A stretch of DNA of 64,000 bases from Eubacterium sp. (GTDB taxonomy: Bacteria > Bacillota > Clostridia > Lachnospirales > Lachnospiraceae), in contig JAFRGL010000006.1 of the NCBI GenBank assembly GCA_017433825.1, positions 172,789-236,788 of the forward strand, in the 5' to 3' direction. The translations under genes and the position numbers were made by a program. This document shows, piece by piece, positions 16,123 to 25,394 of the stretch; position 1 is the stretch's first letter; the number at the start of each line of letters is the position of its first letter. The notes under the pieces were generated by a model. That model worked only from the letters and a program-made list of their open reading frames with translations, did not search any database and had not been told where the DNA came from.

Positions 16123-18243
16123 ATGAGAAAAAACGGAAGCTTATCAATCAACAGCGAGAATATTTTCCCGATTATCAAAAAGTGGATGTATTCCGACAGG
16201 GATATTTTCATCAGGGAGCTGATTTCCAACTGCTGCGATGCCATTACCAAGATCAGGAAGCTGGATGCTGCAGGCGAGTTTGACCTGCCGGATGATTATA
16301 AACCGAAGATTAACGTAATTGTAAACGACAAGGAAAAGACCCTGAAATTTATTGACAACGGCCTGGGAATGACCGCTGACGAGGTTTCCGAGTATATTAA
16401 CCAGATTGCCTTCTCCGGCGCGGCAAGCTTTATGGAGAAGTATAAAGACAAGGCCGACGAAGACCAGATTATCGGTCATTTCGGACTGGGCTTTTATTCC
16501 GCGTTCATGGTATCCGATATCGTTCACATTGACACGAAATCCTTTATTCCGGATGCGGAACCGGTTCACTGGGAATGCGACGGCAGCACGGAATTCATGA
16601 TGGATACCGGGAACAGGACTGAAATGGGCACGGAGATTACCCTGTTTCTGAATGAGGATTCCCTGGAATTTGCCAATGAATACCGTGTGAAAGAAGTCAT
16701 AGAGAAATACTGCAGCTTTATGCCGTACGAAATCTATGTTTCCAATCCCAACGCGGAAGTAAAATACGACACCATCGACGAAGAAGACCTGAAGGACGAT
16801 GACCAGGTGGTGGAGCATATCCACGTGGATGCTGTCTATGAGGATGTGGAAGGCGAAAACGGGGAAAAAGAGAAAAAGCTGAAAACCCCGGCGAAGGAGA
16901 CCGTGAAAATCGTACGCCGCCCGGTACCGGAGAACGATACCGCACCTCTTTGGACGAAACATCCGAATGACTGCACAGACGAGGATTATAAAGCGTTTTA
17001 CCGCAAGGTGTTTAAGGATTACAGGGAGCCCCTTTTCTGGATTCACCTGAACATGGATTATCCTTTCAATATTAAGGGTATCCTGTATTTCCCGCAGATT
17101 GACCTGAAGTACGAATCCATAGAAGGCGTTATCAAGCTGTACAACAACCAGGTATTTATAGCGGACAACATCAAGGAAGTCATTCCCCAGTACCTGCTGC
17201 TTCTTAAAGGCGTGATTGACTGTCCTGACCTTCCCCTGAACGTTTCAAGAAGCGCGTTGCAGAACGACGGCTTTGCCCAGAAGATTTCAGATTACATCTC
17301 CAAAAAGGTGGCGGACAAGCTTTCCGGCATGTGCAAAACCGACAGGGAGAACTATGAGAAATACTGGGACGGTATTGATCCGTTCATTAAATACGGCTGC
17401 TTAAAAGACGAGAAGTTCTGCGAGAGGATGATGGATTATATCCTCTACAAGGACATCGAGGACGAATACCAGACCTTAAGCGAACTGAAGGAAATCGAAA
17501 AAGGCAACTGGAAAGCCAGGAAGATGGAAGAGGAGGATGCCAAAGCCGCGGAAGGGGAAGCTTCCAAAGATGAGGAAGCCAAGCCTGCAGGTACAGAGGA
17601 TACGGAAGAAAAACCTGCAGATGAAGATAAGACTGAGGAAGAAGGACCGGACAGCTACGTTATTTACTATGTGTCCGACATGCAGCAGCAGGGTCAGTAT
17701 GTGAACATGTTCAAGGAGCAGGGCAAGGAAGCCGTTATTCTCTCCGGGGAAATCGATGCAGGCTACATCGGCCTGGTGGAGCGGAAGCATACGGACGTCC
17801 GTTTCGAACGTATCGATGCCGACATTGCGGAGGATATCCGGTCTGATGACGACAACAGGAGAGAGGAAAGCAAGGCCATGACTTCTCTGTTCAAAAAGGT
17901 CCTGGGCAAGGAAGAGCAGGAAGTGCAGGTCCGCAACCTGAAAAATGACAGCATCGCTTCCGTCATGACCATGCTGGAACGGGAGAGAAGGCTTTCCGAT
18001 TCCATGAAGAGGTTCGGCAGGGCCGATATGTACAAGCCGAACATGACGCTGGTATTAAACGGAAGGAACCCGATGGTGCAGTACGTGCTGGAGCATAAGG
18101 ATGACAAGGACATCGGACTTTACTGCGAACAGCTGTACGACCTGGCGCTGCTGGCCAGCCAGCCCCTGACGGCAGAACAGATGACGAAGTTCATTGCCCG
18201 GAGCAATGAGATTATGCTGAAGGCTGCAAACAAAGAACAGTAA
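16123..18243 (+). CDS. htpG: Hsp90-family chaperone HtpG with acidic insertion
   Basis: A 706-residue Hsp90. The ATP lid region is intact: IFIRELISNCCDAITKIRKL, FIDNGLGMTADEV, and GHFGLGFYSAFMVSD. The middle domain has PLFWIHLNMDYPFNIKGILYFPQ, and LPLNVSRSALQND is present. Bacterial HtpG is usually about 620 residues. Extra length comes from a charged stretch around 230-260 and a Glu/Ala/Lys-rich insertion (about 469-511) between middle and C-terminal domains. GTG at 16114 is one base from the AGGAG site and is rejected; ATG 16123 has proper spacing. Control by HrcA through the CIRCE element is inferred; hrcA is not in the window. Confidence 0.93.
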   Translation: MRKNGSLSINSENIFPIIKKWMYSDRDIFIRELISNCCDAITKIRKLDAAGEFDLPDDYKPKINVIVNDKEKTLKFIDNGLGMTADEVSEYINQIAFSGAASFMEKYKDKADEDQIIGHFGLGFYSAFMVSDIVHIDTKSFIPDAEPVHWECDGSTEFMMDTGNRTEMGTEITLFLNEDSLEFANEYRVKEVIEKYCSFMPYEIYVSNPNAEVKYDTIDEEDLKDDDQVVEHIHVDAVYEDVEGENGEKEKKLKTPAKETVKIVRRPVPENDTAPLWTKHPNDCTDEDYKAFYRKVFKDYREPLFWIHLNMDYPFNIKGILYFPQIDLKYESIEGVIKLYNNQVFIADNIKEVIPQYLLLLKGVIDCPDLPLNVSRSALQNDGFAQKISDYISKKVADKLSGMCKTDRENYEKYWDGIDPFIKYGCLKDEKFCERMMDYILYKDIEDEYQTLSELKEIEKGNWKARKMEEEDAKAAEGEASKDEEAKPAGTEDTEEKPADEDKTEEEGPDSYVIYYVSDMQQQGQYVNMFKEQGKEAVILSGEIDAGYIGLVERKHTDVRFERIDADIAEDIRSDDDNRREESKAMTSLFKKVLGKEEQEVQVRNLKNDSIASVMTMLERERRLSDSMKRFGRADMYKPNMTLVLNGRNPMVQYVLEHKDDKDIGLYCEQLYDLALLASQPLTAEQMTKFIARSNEIMLKAANKEQ

Positions 18244-18269
18244 GAACAGCACGAATAACCAGCCTAAAC

Positions 18270-18308
18270 TGCCGGTAAGGGACGGAAATGCCCCTTATCG
18301 GCATATTT
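18270..18308 (+). terminator. Probable htpG terminator
   Basis: Stem TGCCGGTAAGGG (18270-18281) with CCCTTATCGGCA (one G-T pair, ending 18303), followed by a short TATTTTAT tract. Confidence 0.65.
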
Positions 18309-18355
18309 TATAATAAATAAGTAGAAAAATTCACAGAAATTGGCAAAAGAAAATG

Positions 18356-18385
18356 TTGAAACTAACCGAACAGTTGTGATAGAAT
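18356..18385 (+). promoter_or_regulatory. hppA promoter (extended -10)
   Basis: TTGAAA (18356-18361), 18-base spacer, TAGAAT (18380-18385), with TG at 18377-18378. Confidence 0.65.
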
Positions 18386-18443
18386 ATACAATCGCATAAA
18401 GACAGAGCAGCAATGCTCGGTAAATAAGAGAGGAAAGATAGAG

Positions 18444-20426
18444 ATGAACAGTTACATCATCTATGTTGCTCCCATCCTGGCTGTTGTGGCCCTTCTCTTT
18501 GCTTTCGGTCTTACCCGTAAGGTCGGAAGACAGGACGCGGGTACCGACAGAATGAAGGAAATCGCTTCCTTCATCCATGAGGGCGCAAGAGCATTCTTGA
18601 GAGCGGAGTACCGCATTCTGATTATTTTCATTATTGTACTTTTTGTACTGATTGGTCTGGGCATCAGCTGGCTTACGGCAATCTGCTTTATCGTCGGCGC
18701 GCTGTTTTCCATTTTTGCCGGTTATATCGGCATGAACACGGCAACCAAGGCCAATGTCCGTACAGCAGCTGCAGCTAAGGATCACGGTATGAACAAGGCC
18801 CTTTCCATTGCCTTCTCAGGCGGTGCGGTTATGGGTATGTGCGTGGTAGGCTTCGGCCTTCTCGGCGCTTCCCTGATTTATATTGTGACCGGCAATGTTG
18901 ACGTGCTTTCCGGTTTTTCACTAGGTGCTTCCTCAGTAGCCCTGTTCTCCCGTGTAGGCGGCGGTATTTATACCAAGGCTGCCGATGTCGGCGCCGACCT
19001 TGTAGGTAAGGTTGAAGCCGGTATTCCGGAAGACGATCCCCGTAACCCCGCTGTTATCGCAGATAACGTCGGTGATAACGTTGGCGACGTGGCAGGCATG
19101 GGCGCTGACCTTTTCGAGTCCTATGTAGGCGCTATTGTTTCCGCTCTTACCCTGGGTATTGTTGCATACGGTGCCAGCGGCGCAGTATTCCCGCTGATCA
19201 TTGCCGCGGCAGGTATTCTTTCCGCCATCATCGGTACCTTCTTCGTACGCGGTGATGACAAGTCCAGCCCCCATAAGGCACTGAAGACCGGTACCTATGT
19301 AGCCAGTATTATCGTTGTTATTTTAAGCGTTGTTCTGAGCAAGGTGTTCCTTGACTCCTTCAGACCTGCATTTGCCATTATCGCAGGCCTTATCGTCGGT
19401 GTAATCATCGGTATCGTTACCGAGATTTATACCTCCGGCGATTACAAGTATGTTAAGAAGATTGCCCAGCAATCTGAGACAGGCGCAGGCACTACCGTTA
19501 TTTCCGGTCTGGCCGTCGGCATGCAGTCCACTGTTGTTCCGATTATCCTTATCGCGGTTGGCGTTATCGTTGCCTTCCTGTTTGCCGGCCTGTTCGGTAT
19601 CGCGCTTGCTGCTGTCGGTATGCTTTCCACCACAGGCATCACCGTTGCTGTTGACGCATACGGCCCCATCGCCGACAATGCCGGCGGTATCGCCGAGATG
19701 AGCTATCTGCCGGAAGAAGTCCGTGATATTACCGACTCCCTCGACGCGGTAGGCAATACCACCGCTGCCATGGGCAAGGGCTTTGCCATCGGTTCCGCTG
19801 CTCTTACAGCACTGGCTCAGTTTGTTTCCTACTCACAGGCTGTTAAGATTGATTTGATTAACATTCTGGATTACAAGGTAATCGTCGGCCTGTTCATCGG
19901 CGGCATGCTTCCCTTCCTGTTCTCCGCACTGACCATGGACTCCGTTTCCAAGGCGGCTAACAAGATGATTGAGGAAGTAAGACGTCAGTTCAGAAGCATT
20001 CCGGGACTGCTGGAAGGCAATGCAAAGCCGGATTATACATCCTGCGTGCACATTTCCACCACTGCAGCCCTTCATGAGATGATGCTTCCCGGCATTATCG
20101 CCATTGCGGCACCGATTGTTGTCGGCATTATTTTAGGACCCACAGCTTTGGGCGGCCTTCTGGCCGGCGCACTGGTTACCGGTGTTATGATGGCCATCTT
20201 CATGTCCAACGCCGGCGGCGCCTGGGACAATGCCAAGAAATACATCGAGAACGGCCATCACGGCGGCAAAGGTTCACCCGCTCATGCGGCAGCCGTTATC
20301 GGCGATACCGTAGGCGACCCCTTCAAGGATACTTCAGGCCCCTCCATTAACATCCTTATCAAGCTGATGACCATCGTGTCTGTAGTATTTGCCCCGCTGT
20401 TCCTTGCTATCGGCGGACTGTTCTGA
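18444..20426 (+). CDS. hppA: Membrane-bound ion-pumping pyrophosphatase, K+-dependent type
   Basis: A 660-residue protein of about sixteen membrane helices that couples pyrophosphate hydrolysis to export of H+ or Na+. The catalytic blocks are complete: [47 protein letters not shown] (about 172-218), [17 protein letters not shown] (about 409-425), and [10 protein letters not shown]...[15 protein letters not shown] near the C terminus. The segment [21 protein letters not shown] has Ala where K+-independent enzymes have Lys, so K+ dependence is expected. Whether it pumps Na+ or H+ cannot be settled by eye. Monocistronic with own promoter and terminator. Confidence 0.95.
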   Translation: MNSYIIYVAPILAVVALLFAFGLTRKVGRQDAGTDRMKEIASFIHEGARAFLRAEYRILIIFIIVLFVLIGLGISWLTAICFIVGALFSIFAGYIGMNTATKANVRTAAAAKDHGMNKALSIAFSGGAVMGMCVVGFGLLGASLIYIVTGNVDVLSGFSLGASSVALFSRVGGGIYTKAADVGADLVGKVEAGIPEDDPRNPAVIADNVGDNVGDVAGMGADLFESYVGAIVSALTLGIVAYGASGAVFPLIIAAAGILSAIIGTFFVRGDDKSSPHKALKTGTYVASIIVVILSVVLSKVFLDSFRPAFAIIAGLIVGVIIGIVTEIYTSGDYKYVKKIAQQSETGAGTTVISGLAVGMQSTVVPIILIAVGVIVAFLFAGLFGIALAAVGMLSTTGITVAVDAYGPIADNAGGIAEMSYLPEEVRDITDSLDAVGNTTAAMGKGFAIGSAALTALAQFVSYSQAVKIDLINILDYKVIVGLFIGGMLPFLFSALTMDSVSKAANKMIEEVRRQFRSIPGLLEGNAKPDYTSCVHISTTAALHEMMLPGIIAIAAPIVVGIILGPTALGGLLAGALVTGVMMAIFMSNAGGAWDNAKKYIENGHHGGKGSPAHAAAVIGDTVGDPFKDTSGPSINILIKLMTIVSVVFAPLFLAIGGLF

Positions 20427-20490
20427 TAAACAAAGATTTACAATATTTAATAAACCGTCTTGCTGCTTTGCAAAGCAGCTGACGAAAGGA

Positions 20491-20524
20491 AAAGGAGCTG
20501 TCTTTAAAAGACGGCTCCTTTTTT
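20491..20524. terminator. Bidirectional terminator between hppA and esterase gene
   Basis: Stem AAGGAGCTGTCTT with AAGACGGCTCCTT (one G-T pair), loop TAAA, T run on the plus strand and a T-rich tail on the minus strand. A second palindrome (GCTGCTTTGCAAAGCAGC, about 20462-20479) lies just before it. Confidence 0.85.
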
Positions 20525-20543
20525 GCTGGTGATATTCAATTGA

Positions 20544-22055
20544 TTATTTCAGATGCAGCTTCATTGCCGCGTCATAATCCTTCGGACGTATACCCCCGTG
20601 GACCAGTTCCCAGGTTCGGTTGATGCGCATGGTATCCCGCTCTTTTCCGGTGTAGGGCAGCCAGGTAACTCCGATTTCCGGACAGTTGGGATCACCCTTT
20701 TTTACAAACTGCATCCAGGCTTCCTCCATTTCCTTCTGAAGCTTGTGATTCGGCTCGAAGGTAGCCGTGGGTTCGGGAATGCCGTTCATTCTGGCACCGT
20801 TTTCCAGTTTATTGAATACATAAACCACATCGAAGACATGCTGGGTTCGGAGAAGGCCGTTTTTCGCCATATAGTCGCAGTACCAGACGTAGGCTTTGCC
20901 GCCTCCTGTCAGGAAATCCTCAACATTGATCATCAGACGGCAGCGGATCCTGGCGTCATTCAGCATATCCTTCAGGCTTGTGATTTCGTCTCTGTCCGGA
21001 TAGTTTGAACGATAAATGTCAGGAAGAGATGGTTCCTTCGCAACCATTGCGGGAAGGGCTTTTCTTATCTGATCGTCGGACCAGCCGACAGTCATGGTAT
21101 CCATTTCCCCGGCGACGCTGCCGGTAAGCATTGTGATATGCTTCGCAATACCGGACTGCCAGGCCTCACGGATATGCAGGGGCATGAGTCTGCCGCCGAA
21201 GACAGGCTCGAAGTTGACACCCTGCATCAGCAGTTCAGGCGCTTTGTCCACGAGCACCTGTGAGGGAAGTGCGAGCAGTTCCTCCATGGATTTTACTCCC
21301 AGAATCTCCTTTGTCTTCTGCGACTGGGCATAAAGAAGATCCTTTGTCCGTCCCCCGAAGTATTCCGACGGGCCCGAACTGGAGGGAATGGCTTTTCTGA
21401 AATATTTATTCGCTTCAGGAAGCACGCATAATGCCAGTACCGCCCATCCACCCGCGGACTGGCCCATGATTGTTACATCCTCGGGATTTCCGCTGAAAGC
21501 GGAAATATTCTCATGTATCCATTTTAAGGCCTCGATCATATCGTAAATAATGAGGTCGGTTGTATCTGCGTAATCTCCCCTGTCCGGGAAAGCATCCAGG
21601 GCAATGGATCCCAGAAGGTTTACGCGAAAGCCGATGCTTACGAAAACAATATCCGGATGACGGGCAGCCATGTCTGAAAAATCCCCGCCGTAAGCACCGT
21701 TCATGCATTCAAACCTGGGTGAACCGGTCATGAAGGAACCGCCGTGAATCCAGACGAGCACCGGCTTGTTCTTTTGTCCGTTTTCATTGTTCCAGATATT
21801 CAGCCACAGACAGTCTTCGCTCATGGGCGGAATAACGGACCATTCATCCGGGCCTTCGATGGGCTGGGGTGCAGCGTCAAGAAGGCTGAAAGCCTCGAAC
21901 CTTTCTTCGGAAGGCGGCAGGCTTTCTGCTTTCCGCCAGCGTTTCGGTGGTACCGCATAGCGCACACCAAGAAAAGAAGCAACGTTTTTTTCATCCACAC
22001 GGCCCACGTAATGGCCGGTTTTTGCTGTGACTTCGGTAGTTTCGGAATTGTTCAT
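20544..22055 (-). CDS. Type B carboxylesterase family alpha/beta hydrolase
   Basis: A 503-residue protein of the carboxylesterase/para-nitrobenzyl esterase family. It shows the N-terminal FLGVRYAVPP, the disulfide-region signature EDCLWLNIWN, the oxyanion HGGSFMTGS, and the nucleophile elbow GQSAGGWA (Ser near residue 200); an acidic residue and a C-terminal His (FDVVYVFNKLEN region) should complete the triad. Such enzymes cleave esters of small or xenobiotic alcohols. There is no signal peptide, so it is cytosolic. ATG 22055 has AAAGGA 7 bases upstream; a 17-residue longer in-frame start is less likely. Substrate unknown. Confidence 0.88.
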   Translation of the reverse strand: MNNSETTEVTAKTGHYVGRVDEKNVASFLGVRYAVPPKRWRKAESLPPSEERFEAFSLLDAAPQPIEGPDEWSVIPPMSEDCLWLNIWNNENGQKNKPVLVWIHGGSFMTGSPRFECMNGAYGGDFSDMAARHPDIVFVSIGFRVNLLGSIALDAFPDRGDYADTTDLIIYDMIEALKWIHENISAFSGNPEDVTIMGQSAGGWAVLALCVLPEANKYFRKAIPSSSGPSEYFGGRTKDLLYAQSQKTKEILGVKSMEELLALPSQVLVDKAPELLMQGVNFEPVFGGRLMPLHIREAWQSGIAKHITMLTGSVAGEMDTMTVGWSDDQIRKALPAMVAKEPSLPDIYRSNYPDRDEITSLKDMLNDARIRCRLMINVEDFLTGGGKAYVWYCDYMAKNGLLRTQHVFDVVYVFNKLENGARMNGIPEPTATFEPNHKLQKEMEEAWMQFVKKGDPNCPEIGVTWLPYTGKERDTMRINRTWELVHGGIRPKDYDAAMKLHLK

Positions 22056-22108
22056 ATTATTTCCTTTCTGTGTACTGCCTTTGAGGTGCTTTGTTATTAC
22101 TATCAATC

Positions 22109-22137
22109 ATTATATACGGCAGAAAGACGGCCTTCAA
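22109..22137 (-). promoter_or_regulatory. Promoter of carboxylesterase gene
   Basis: On the minus strand TTGAAG (22132-22137), 17-base spacer, consensus TATAAT (22109-22114). The leader is about 47 bases. Confidence 0.75.
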
Positions 22138-22248
22138 GCATCAGGCCCGCTTTTCATAAAAAAAACTATTTCCCTGCAAAAGATTATGGTGCAATTAATA
22201 AGATAAAGCATATTTCTGTAGAGAAAGGGCTGCGCCCGGGAGAAAAAG

Positions 22249-22464
22249 ATGAAAAGAGCGCGTAAAACAAGCCGTATTCTGGCTTTCATATTATCTGCAG
22301 TTCTCGTATCCGGAAGTGCCGGCGGCGGAAGCTTCACAGTGAAGATTTCCGCGCTGTCCTACGTCAATTCGCTTCTTAAAAATCCGGACTTTACGGAAAA
22401 AGGGCAGAATGCGGCTGCGGCCTTATACAGCTACTACAAGGCGGCAATGGCCGTACAGCAGTAA
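22249..22464 (+). CDS. Possible small secreted peptide
   Basis: A 71-residue frame that begins with a basic tail, MKRARKTSR, and a hydrophobic stretch ILAFILSAVLVSGSAGGGSF, the form of a signal peptide with Ala/Gly cleavage site near residue 25-27. The mature part of about 45 residues has no Cys and ends with an amphipathic helix (AAAALYSYYKAAMAVQQ). A weak AGAAAAAG precedes the ATG and no convincing promoter was found. It occupies the only room between the divergently placed esterase promoter and the gdhA terminator. It may be real but a chance frame is possible. Confidence 0.4.
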   Translation: MKRARKTSRILAFILSAVLVSGSAGGGSFTVKISALSYVNSLLKNPDFTEKGQNAAAALYSYYKAAMAVQQ

Positions 22465-22506
22465 GATTCGGAAAAGTATCCTGTTTAAAGAAATGCATAT
22501 AATGAA

Positions 22507-22537
22507 GAAGTCCCGCGGGTATGACCTGCGGGACTTC
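22507..22537 (-). terminator. Probable gdhA terminator
   Basis: Read on the minus strand a long stem GAAGTCCCGC / GCGGGACTTC with paired GGT/ACC inside, followed by a weak T-rich TTCATTATAT tract. Confidence 0.6.
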
Positions 22538-22559
22538 GTTATGCGGTGGAAGAGAGGCT

Positions 22560-23912
22560 TTAGAAGCAGCCCTGCTCCATCATGGCTTCAGCCACTTTGA
22601 GGAAACCGGCAATGTTGCCGCCGGCAACCAGGTCATAACCGAGGCCGTATTCTTCGGCAGCTTCTGCGCTGACCTTGTGGATGTTAATCATCATTTTCTT
22701 GAGCTGGCTGTCCACTTCCTCAGCTGTCCATACAAGACGCTCGGAGTTCTGGGACATTTCCAGGGCGGATACGCCTACGCCGCCGGCATTAACTGCTTTG
22801 GACGGAGCGACGATCATATGCTTCTGGGCACGGAGGAAATTCAGCGCATCATTGGTGGTGGGCATGTTCGCCACTTCGATATAGTACTTCACGCCTGATG
22901 CGGCAATCTTTTCAGCGGATTCCATGGCCACGTCGTTCTGGGTGGCGGCGGGCATGAATACGTCCACGTCCTTTGCACCCCAGGGCTTCTCATTCGGGAA
23001 GAATTCACAGCCGAAACGCTCAGCATAAGGCTTGCAGTGCATCGGGTCTGTGGCACGCATCTCAAGGATATAGTTGAGCTTCTCTTCGGTGGTGATGCCT
23101 TCCGGATCATGGATGTATCCGTCCGGACCGGAGAAGTAGGTAACCTTCGCACCGAGTTCCATGGCCTTCTTCATGATGCCCCAGGCAACGTTGCCGTATC
23201 CGCTGGTTGCGATTCTCTTGCCTTCGATGGTGTCGTTCTCATGCTTCAGGACTTCACACAGATAATAAATGGCGCCGTAGCCGGTAGCTTCCGGACGGAT
23301 AAGGGAGCCGCCGTAGGAAAGGCCCTTGCCGGTAAGCACGCCGTTTTCCCACACACCTTTCAGCCTTCTGTACTGGCCGTAAAGGTAGCCGATTTCCCTG
23401 CCGCCTACGCCCATGTCGCCGGCCGGTACGTCGATGTCCGGGCCGATGTAGCGGTAAAGCGCTGTCATGAAGGACTGGCAGAAACGCATAACTTCCGCAT
23501 CTGACTTGCCTGCAGGATCAAAATCGGAACCGCCCTTGGCGCCGCCGATGGGAAGGCCGGTCAGGGAGTTCTTGAAGGTCTGCTCGAAGCCGAGGAACTT
23601 GATGATGCCTTCGTATACGTTCTTCTGGAAACGCAGGCCGCCCTTATACGGACCGATGGCACCGTTGAACTGGCATCTCCAGCCGCGGTTAGTGTGCCAG
23701 TTGCCGTTGTCGTCTTCCCACACAACGCGGAAAGTGAACATACGTTCGGGCTCTACCATGCGGTTTAAAAGATCCACTTTTTCATACTCGGGATGTTTTT
23801 CGATAACGGGTTCAAGAGAAGAGAAAACTTCTTCTACAGTCTGAACGAATTCGGGTTCGTTTGCATGTTTGGTTTTCACGTTCTCGAGGACGCTTTCCAG
23901 ATATGCGTTCAT
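22560..23912 (-). CDS. gdhA: NADP-type glutamate dehydrogenase
   Basis: A 450-residue hexameric-type glutamate dehydrogenase that forms glutamate from ammonia and 2-oxoglutarate. Visible are RMVEPERMFTFRVVWEDDNGNWHTNRGWRCQFNGAIGPYKGGLRF (substrate domain), the catalytic LPIGGAKGGSDFDPAGKSDAEVMRFCQSF (about 122-150), and the dinucleotide fold SGYGNVAWGIMKKAMELG (about 237-254). The length and sequence fit the 450-residue S50II class, usually NADP dependent. AAAGGAGG precedes the ATG. It is monocistronic, with a promoter at 23984-24012. Confidence 0.95.
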   Translation of the reverse strand: MNAYLESVLENVKTKHANEPEFVQTVEEVFSSLEPVIEKHPEYEKVDLLNRMVEPERMFTFRVVWEDDNGNWHTNRGWRCQFNGAIGPYKGGLRFQKNVYEGIIKFLGFEQTFKNSLTGLPIGGAKGGSDFDPAGKSDAEVMRFCQSFMTALYRYIGPDIDVPAGDMGVGGREIGYLYGQYRRLKGVWENGVLTGKGLSYGGSLIRPEATGYGAIYYLCEVLKHENDTIEGKRIATSGYGNVAWGIMKKAMELGAKVTYFSGPDGYIHDPEGITTEEKLNYILEMRATDPMHCKPYAERFGCEFFPNEKPWGAKDVDVFMPAATQNDVAMESAEKIAASGVKYYIEVANMPTTNDALNFLRAQKHMIVAPSKAVNAGGVGVSALEMSQNSERLVWTAEEVDSQLKKMMINIHKVSAEAAEEYGLGYDLVAGGNIAGFLKVAEAMMEQGCF

Positions 23913-23983
23913 TATAAATCCTCCTTTGTGAATGGAATTCGTACTGGGTTATTTAACGATTTAAACCAATAAATTCGAGGGAA

Positions 23984-24012
23984 AGTTTACCATGATATGA
24001 GGAATATGACAA
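23984..24012 (-). promoter_or_regulatory. gdhA promoter (extended -10)
   Basis: On the minus strand TTGTCA (24007-24012), 17-base spacer, TAAACT (23984-23989), with TG in the extended -10 position. The leader is about 65 bases. Confidence 0.65.
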
Positions 24013-24069
24013 GTGGAAAATTAAAAAAAGCATAAAAATAAGTAAAGTTCGGCATAAAGCAGAATAAAA

Positions 24070-24096
24070 TGCAGGATTCACGAAAGAATCCTGCAA
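24070..24096 (-). terminator. Terminator of DUF5721-like gene
   Basis: Stem TGCAGGATTC / GAATCCTGCA (24070-24079 and 24086-24095) with loop ACGAAA, followed on the minus strand by TTTTATT. Confidence 0.78.
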
Positions 24097-24114
24097 AATT
24101 GACGAAAAATGTGG

Positions 24115-24591
24115 TTAGAATGTCATGTGCTTCGCCGTATATTCATCCCAGAGCCGGTCCAATGTACGGTCGGCAGTGAAATTATGCCATGAAACAGCGG
24201 AAATGACGGAAAGCATGCGGTCCCGGTACACTATATTCAGGTTCAGCCCGTCAATATCGGAAACGAAAGATGACATGCCCCAGTAATCCAGAAGCTTCTC
24301 CGTCTGACGCGGCGGGCAGGCCAGGGAAAGACTTAAGAATACAGGCGGTTTGCTGCCTTTAACCAGGGACAGTACAATATTTTTAAGTTCTCTCCAGAAC
24401 ACATGATCGGGAAAAGCGTCTGAACCTTCTTCCTCATCCGAATCATAGTAGTCCTTCCGTCTTGAACCGTCTGTTTCAAATGCGGTAAAAGTGACCAGCT
24501 TCAGACCGGTAACCAGCATGCTGTCAAATCTGTCCGACAGGAGAAGACTCTCCATAAACGGTTTGATATTATCTATGGAAACGGCGTTCAT
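24115..24591 (-). CDS. Conserved hypothetical protein (DUF5721-like)
   Basis: A 158-residue soluble protein without signal peptide. It reads as alpha/beta: N-terminal DNIKPFMESLLLSDRFDSMLVTGLKLVTFTAFETDGSRRKDYY, an acidic DSDEEEGSD loop, a central PPVFLSLSLACPP strand and a C-terminal NLNIVYRDRMLSVISAVSWHNFT. The pattern recalls an uncharacterised clostridial family of about 160 residues (DUF5721, from memory and unchecked). No catalytic motif is recognised. Monocistronic with a good terminator. An acidic loop in the middle (about 51-58) is the only compositional oddity. Confidence 0.7.
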   Translation of the reverse strand: MNAVSIDNIKPFMESLLLSDRFDSMLVTGLKLVTFTAFETDGSRRKDYYDSDEEEGSDAFPDHVFWRELKNIVLSLVKGSKPPVFLSLSLACPPRQTEKLLDYWGMSSFVSDIDGLNLNIVYRDRMLSVISAVSWHNFTADRTLDRLWDEYTAKHMTF

Positions 24592-24622
24592 AAATTCAGG
24601 CAGCCTTTCGTAAAGGAAGTAT

Positions 24623-24651
24623 TTGCATTTTACCGGCAGATGAAGTATAAT
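24623..24651 (+). promoter_or_regulatory. Promoter of small membrane protein gene
   Basis: TTGCAT (24623-24628), 17-base spacer, consensus TATAAT (24646-24651). Leader of about 70 bases to the ATG at 24729. Confidence 0.72.
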
Positions 24652-24728
24652 AACCTGCGGTTCGTGTTTGCTACAGTATTCATATCATAAATCCGAGATT
24701 TTTACCAGTATATATAAAGGAGAATTCC

Positions 24729-24959
24729 ATGAGTCAGGAGAAAGTTGATCAGTACAAGAAAAGCAAAGCCGGAAGAAAGACCGCTTCCGTAAAGGAAGCG
24801 CGTAAGCAGAAGCTGGAAATCGGCATTTTCCTTGTTATCATCATTGCGGCGCTTGTCTGGTTTATCGCGTCTGTAGGTATCAGAAGGGCCAATTCCGTTG
24901 TTACGAACACTATTATACAGACGGAGGCACTGGATAATTATATCTACAGTCTTGACTGA
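24729..24959 (+). CDS. Small single-pass membrane protein
   Basis: A 76-residue protein: a Lys/Arg-rich cytoplasmic head (MSQEKVDQYKKSKAGRKTASVKEARKQK is about residues 1-28), one membrane helix (IGIFLVIIIAALVWFIASVGI, about 31-51), and a short external tail with no Cys. AAAGGAG precedes the ATG at good distance. It has its own promoter and a strong bidirectional terminator, so it is probably expressed as a single gene. No family is recognised; function unknown. Confidence 0.72.
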   Translation: MSQEKVDQYKKSKAGRKTASVKEARKQKLEIGIFLVIIIAALVWFIASVGIRRANSVVTNTIIQTEALDNYIYSLD

Positions 24960-24995
24960 TATATTGCGCAGGAAAATAAAACAGATAATGCAGAA

Positions 24996-25028
24996 AAAGC
25001 CCGGAGCATTAAGCTCCGGACTTTTTTT
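24996..25028. terminator. Bidirectional terminator (small membrane protein / csp)
   Basis: Stem CCGGAGC (25001-25007) with GCTCCGG (25013-25019), extended by AAG/CTT, T run on the plus strand and a TTTTT run on the minus strand. Confidence 0.9.
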
Positions 25029-25052
25029 CACAACAGCCTGTGTTTACAGGAT

Positions 25053-25253
25053 TTACAGTTTAACCACGTTGGCAGCCTGTAATCCTTTGGGGCCTTCTGT
25101 AAGGTCGTAAGTTACGGCCTGGTTCTCTGCAAGGGTTTTGAAGCCTTCACCGGTAATGGCAGTGTAATGTACGAAAACATCTTTGCCGTCTTCGCCGGTA
25201 ATAAAGCCATAGCCTTTATCAGCGTTAAACCATTTTACAGTTCCCTTGTTCAT
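25053..25253 (-). CDS. csp: Cold shock protein, CspA family
   Basis: A 66-residue single cold shock domain that binds single-stranded nucleic acid and melts mRNA structure. RNP1 is KGYGFI (residues 13-18) and RNP2 is VFVHY (26-30). The sequence ends [13 protein letters not shown], as in standard bacterial Csp proteins. GGAGG lies just ahead of the ATG. It has a long structured leader and a good promoter on the minus strand. Confidence 0.96.
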   Translation of the reverse strand: MNKGTVKWFNADKGYGFITGEDGKDVFVHYTAITGEGFKTLAENQAVTYDLTEGPKGLQAANVVKL

Positions 25254-25388
25254 TGCAATCCCTCCAAAATTCCTTGGTACTGTAAATTAAGAGCAAATAA
25301 AAGTCATTGATAAAAGGATTATATCAAATGGTAAAAAAGATATAACTCTTTTGAATCAATGACATAAAACAGCTCTTTAAAATTTTAC
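25254..25388 (-). promoter_or_regulatory. Structured csp mRNA leader, possible cold-responsive element
   Basis: The leader is about 135 bases. It contains a long imperfect hairpin: arm GTCATTGAT...TTATATC (25303-25325) pairs with GATATAAC...ATCAATGAC (25349-25373) with small bulges, about 20 pairs in all, AT rich. Long leaders with weak, temperature-sensitive pairing are typical of csp mRNAs. Together with the two promoters this accounts for most of the 308 bases between csp and the C11 gene. Confidence 0.6.
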
Positions 25389-25394
25389 AATTTG

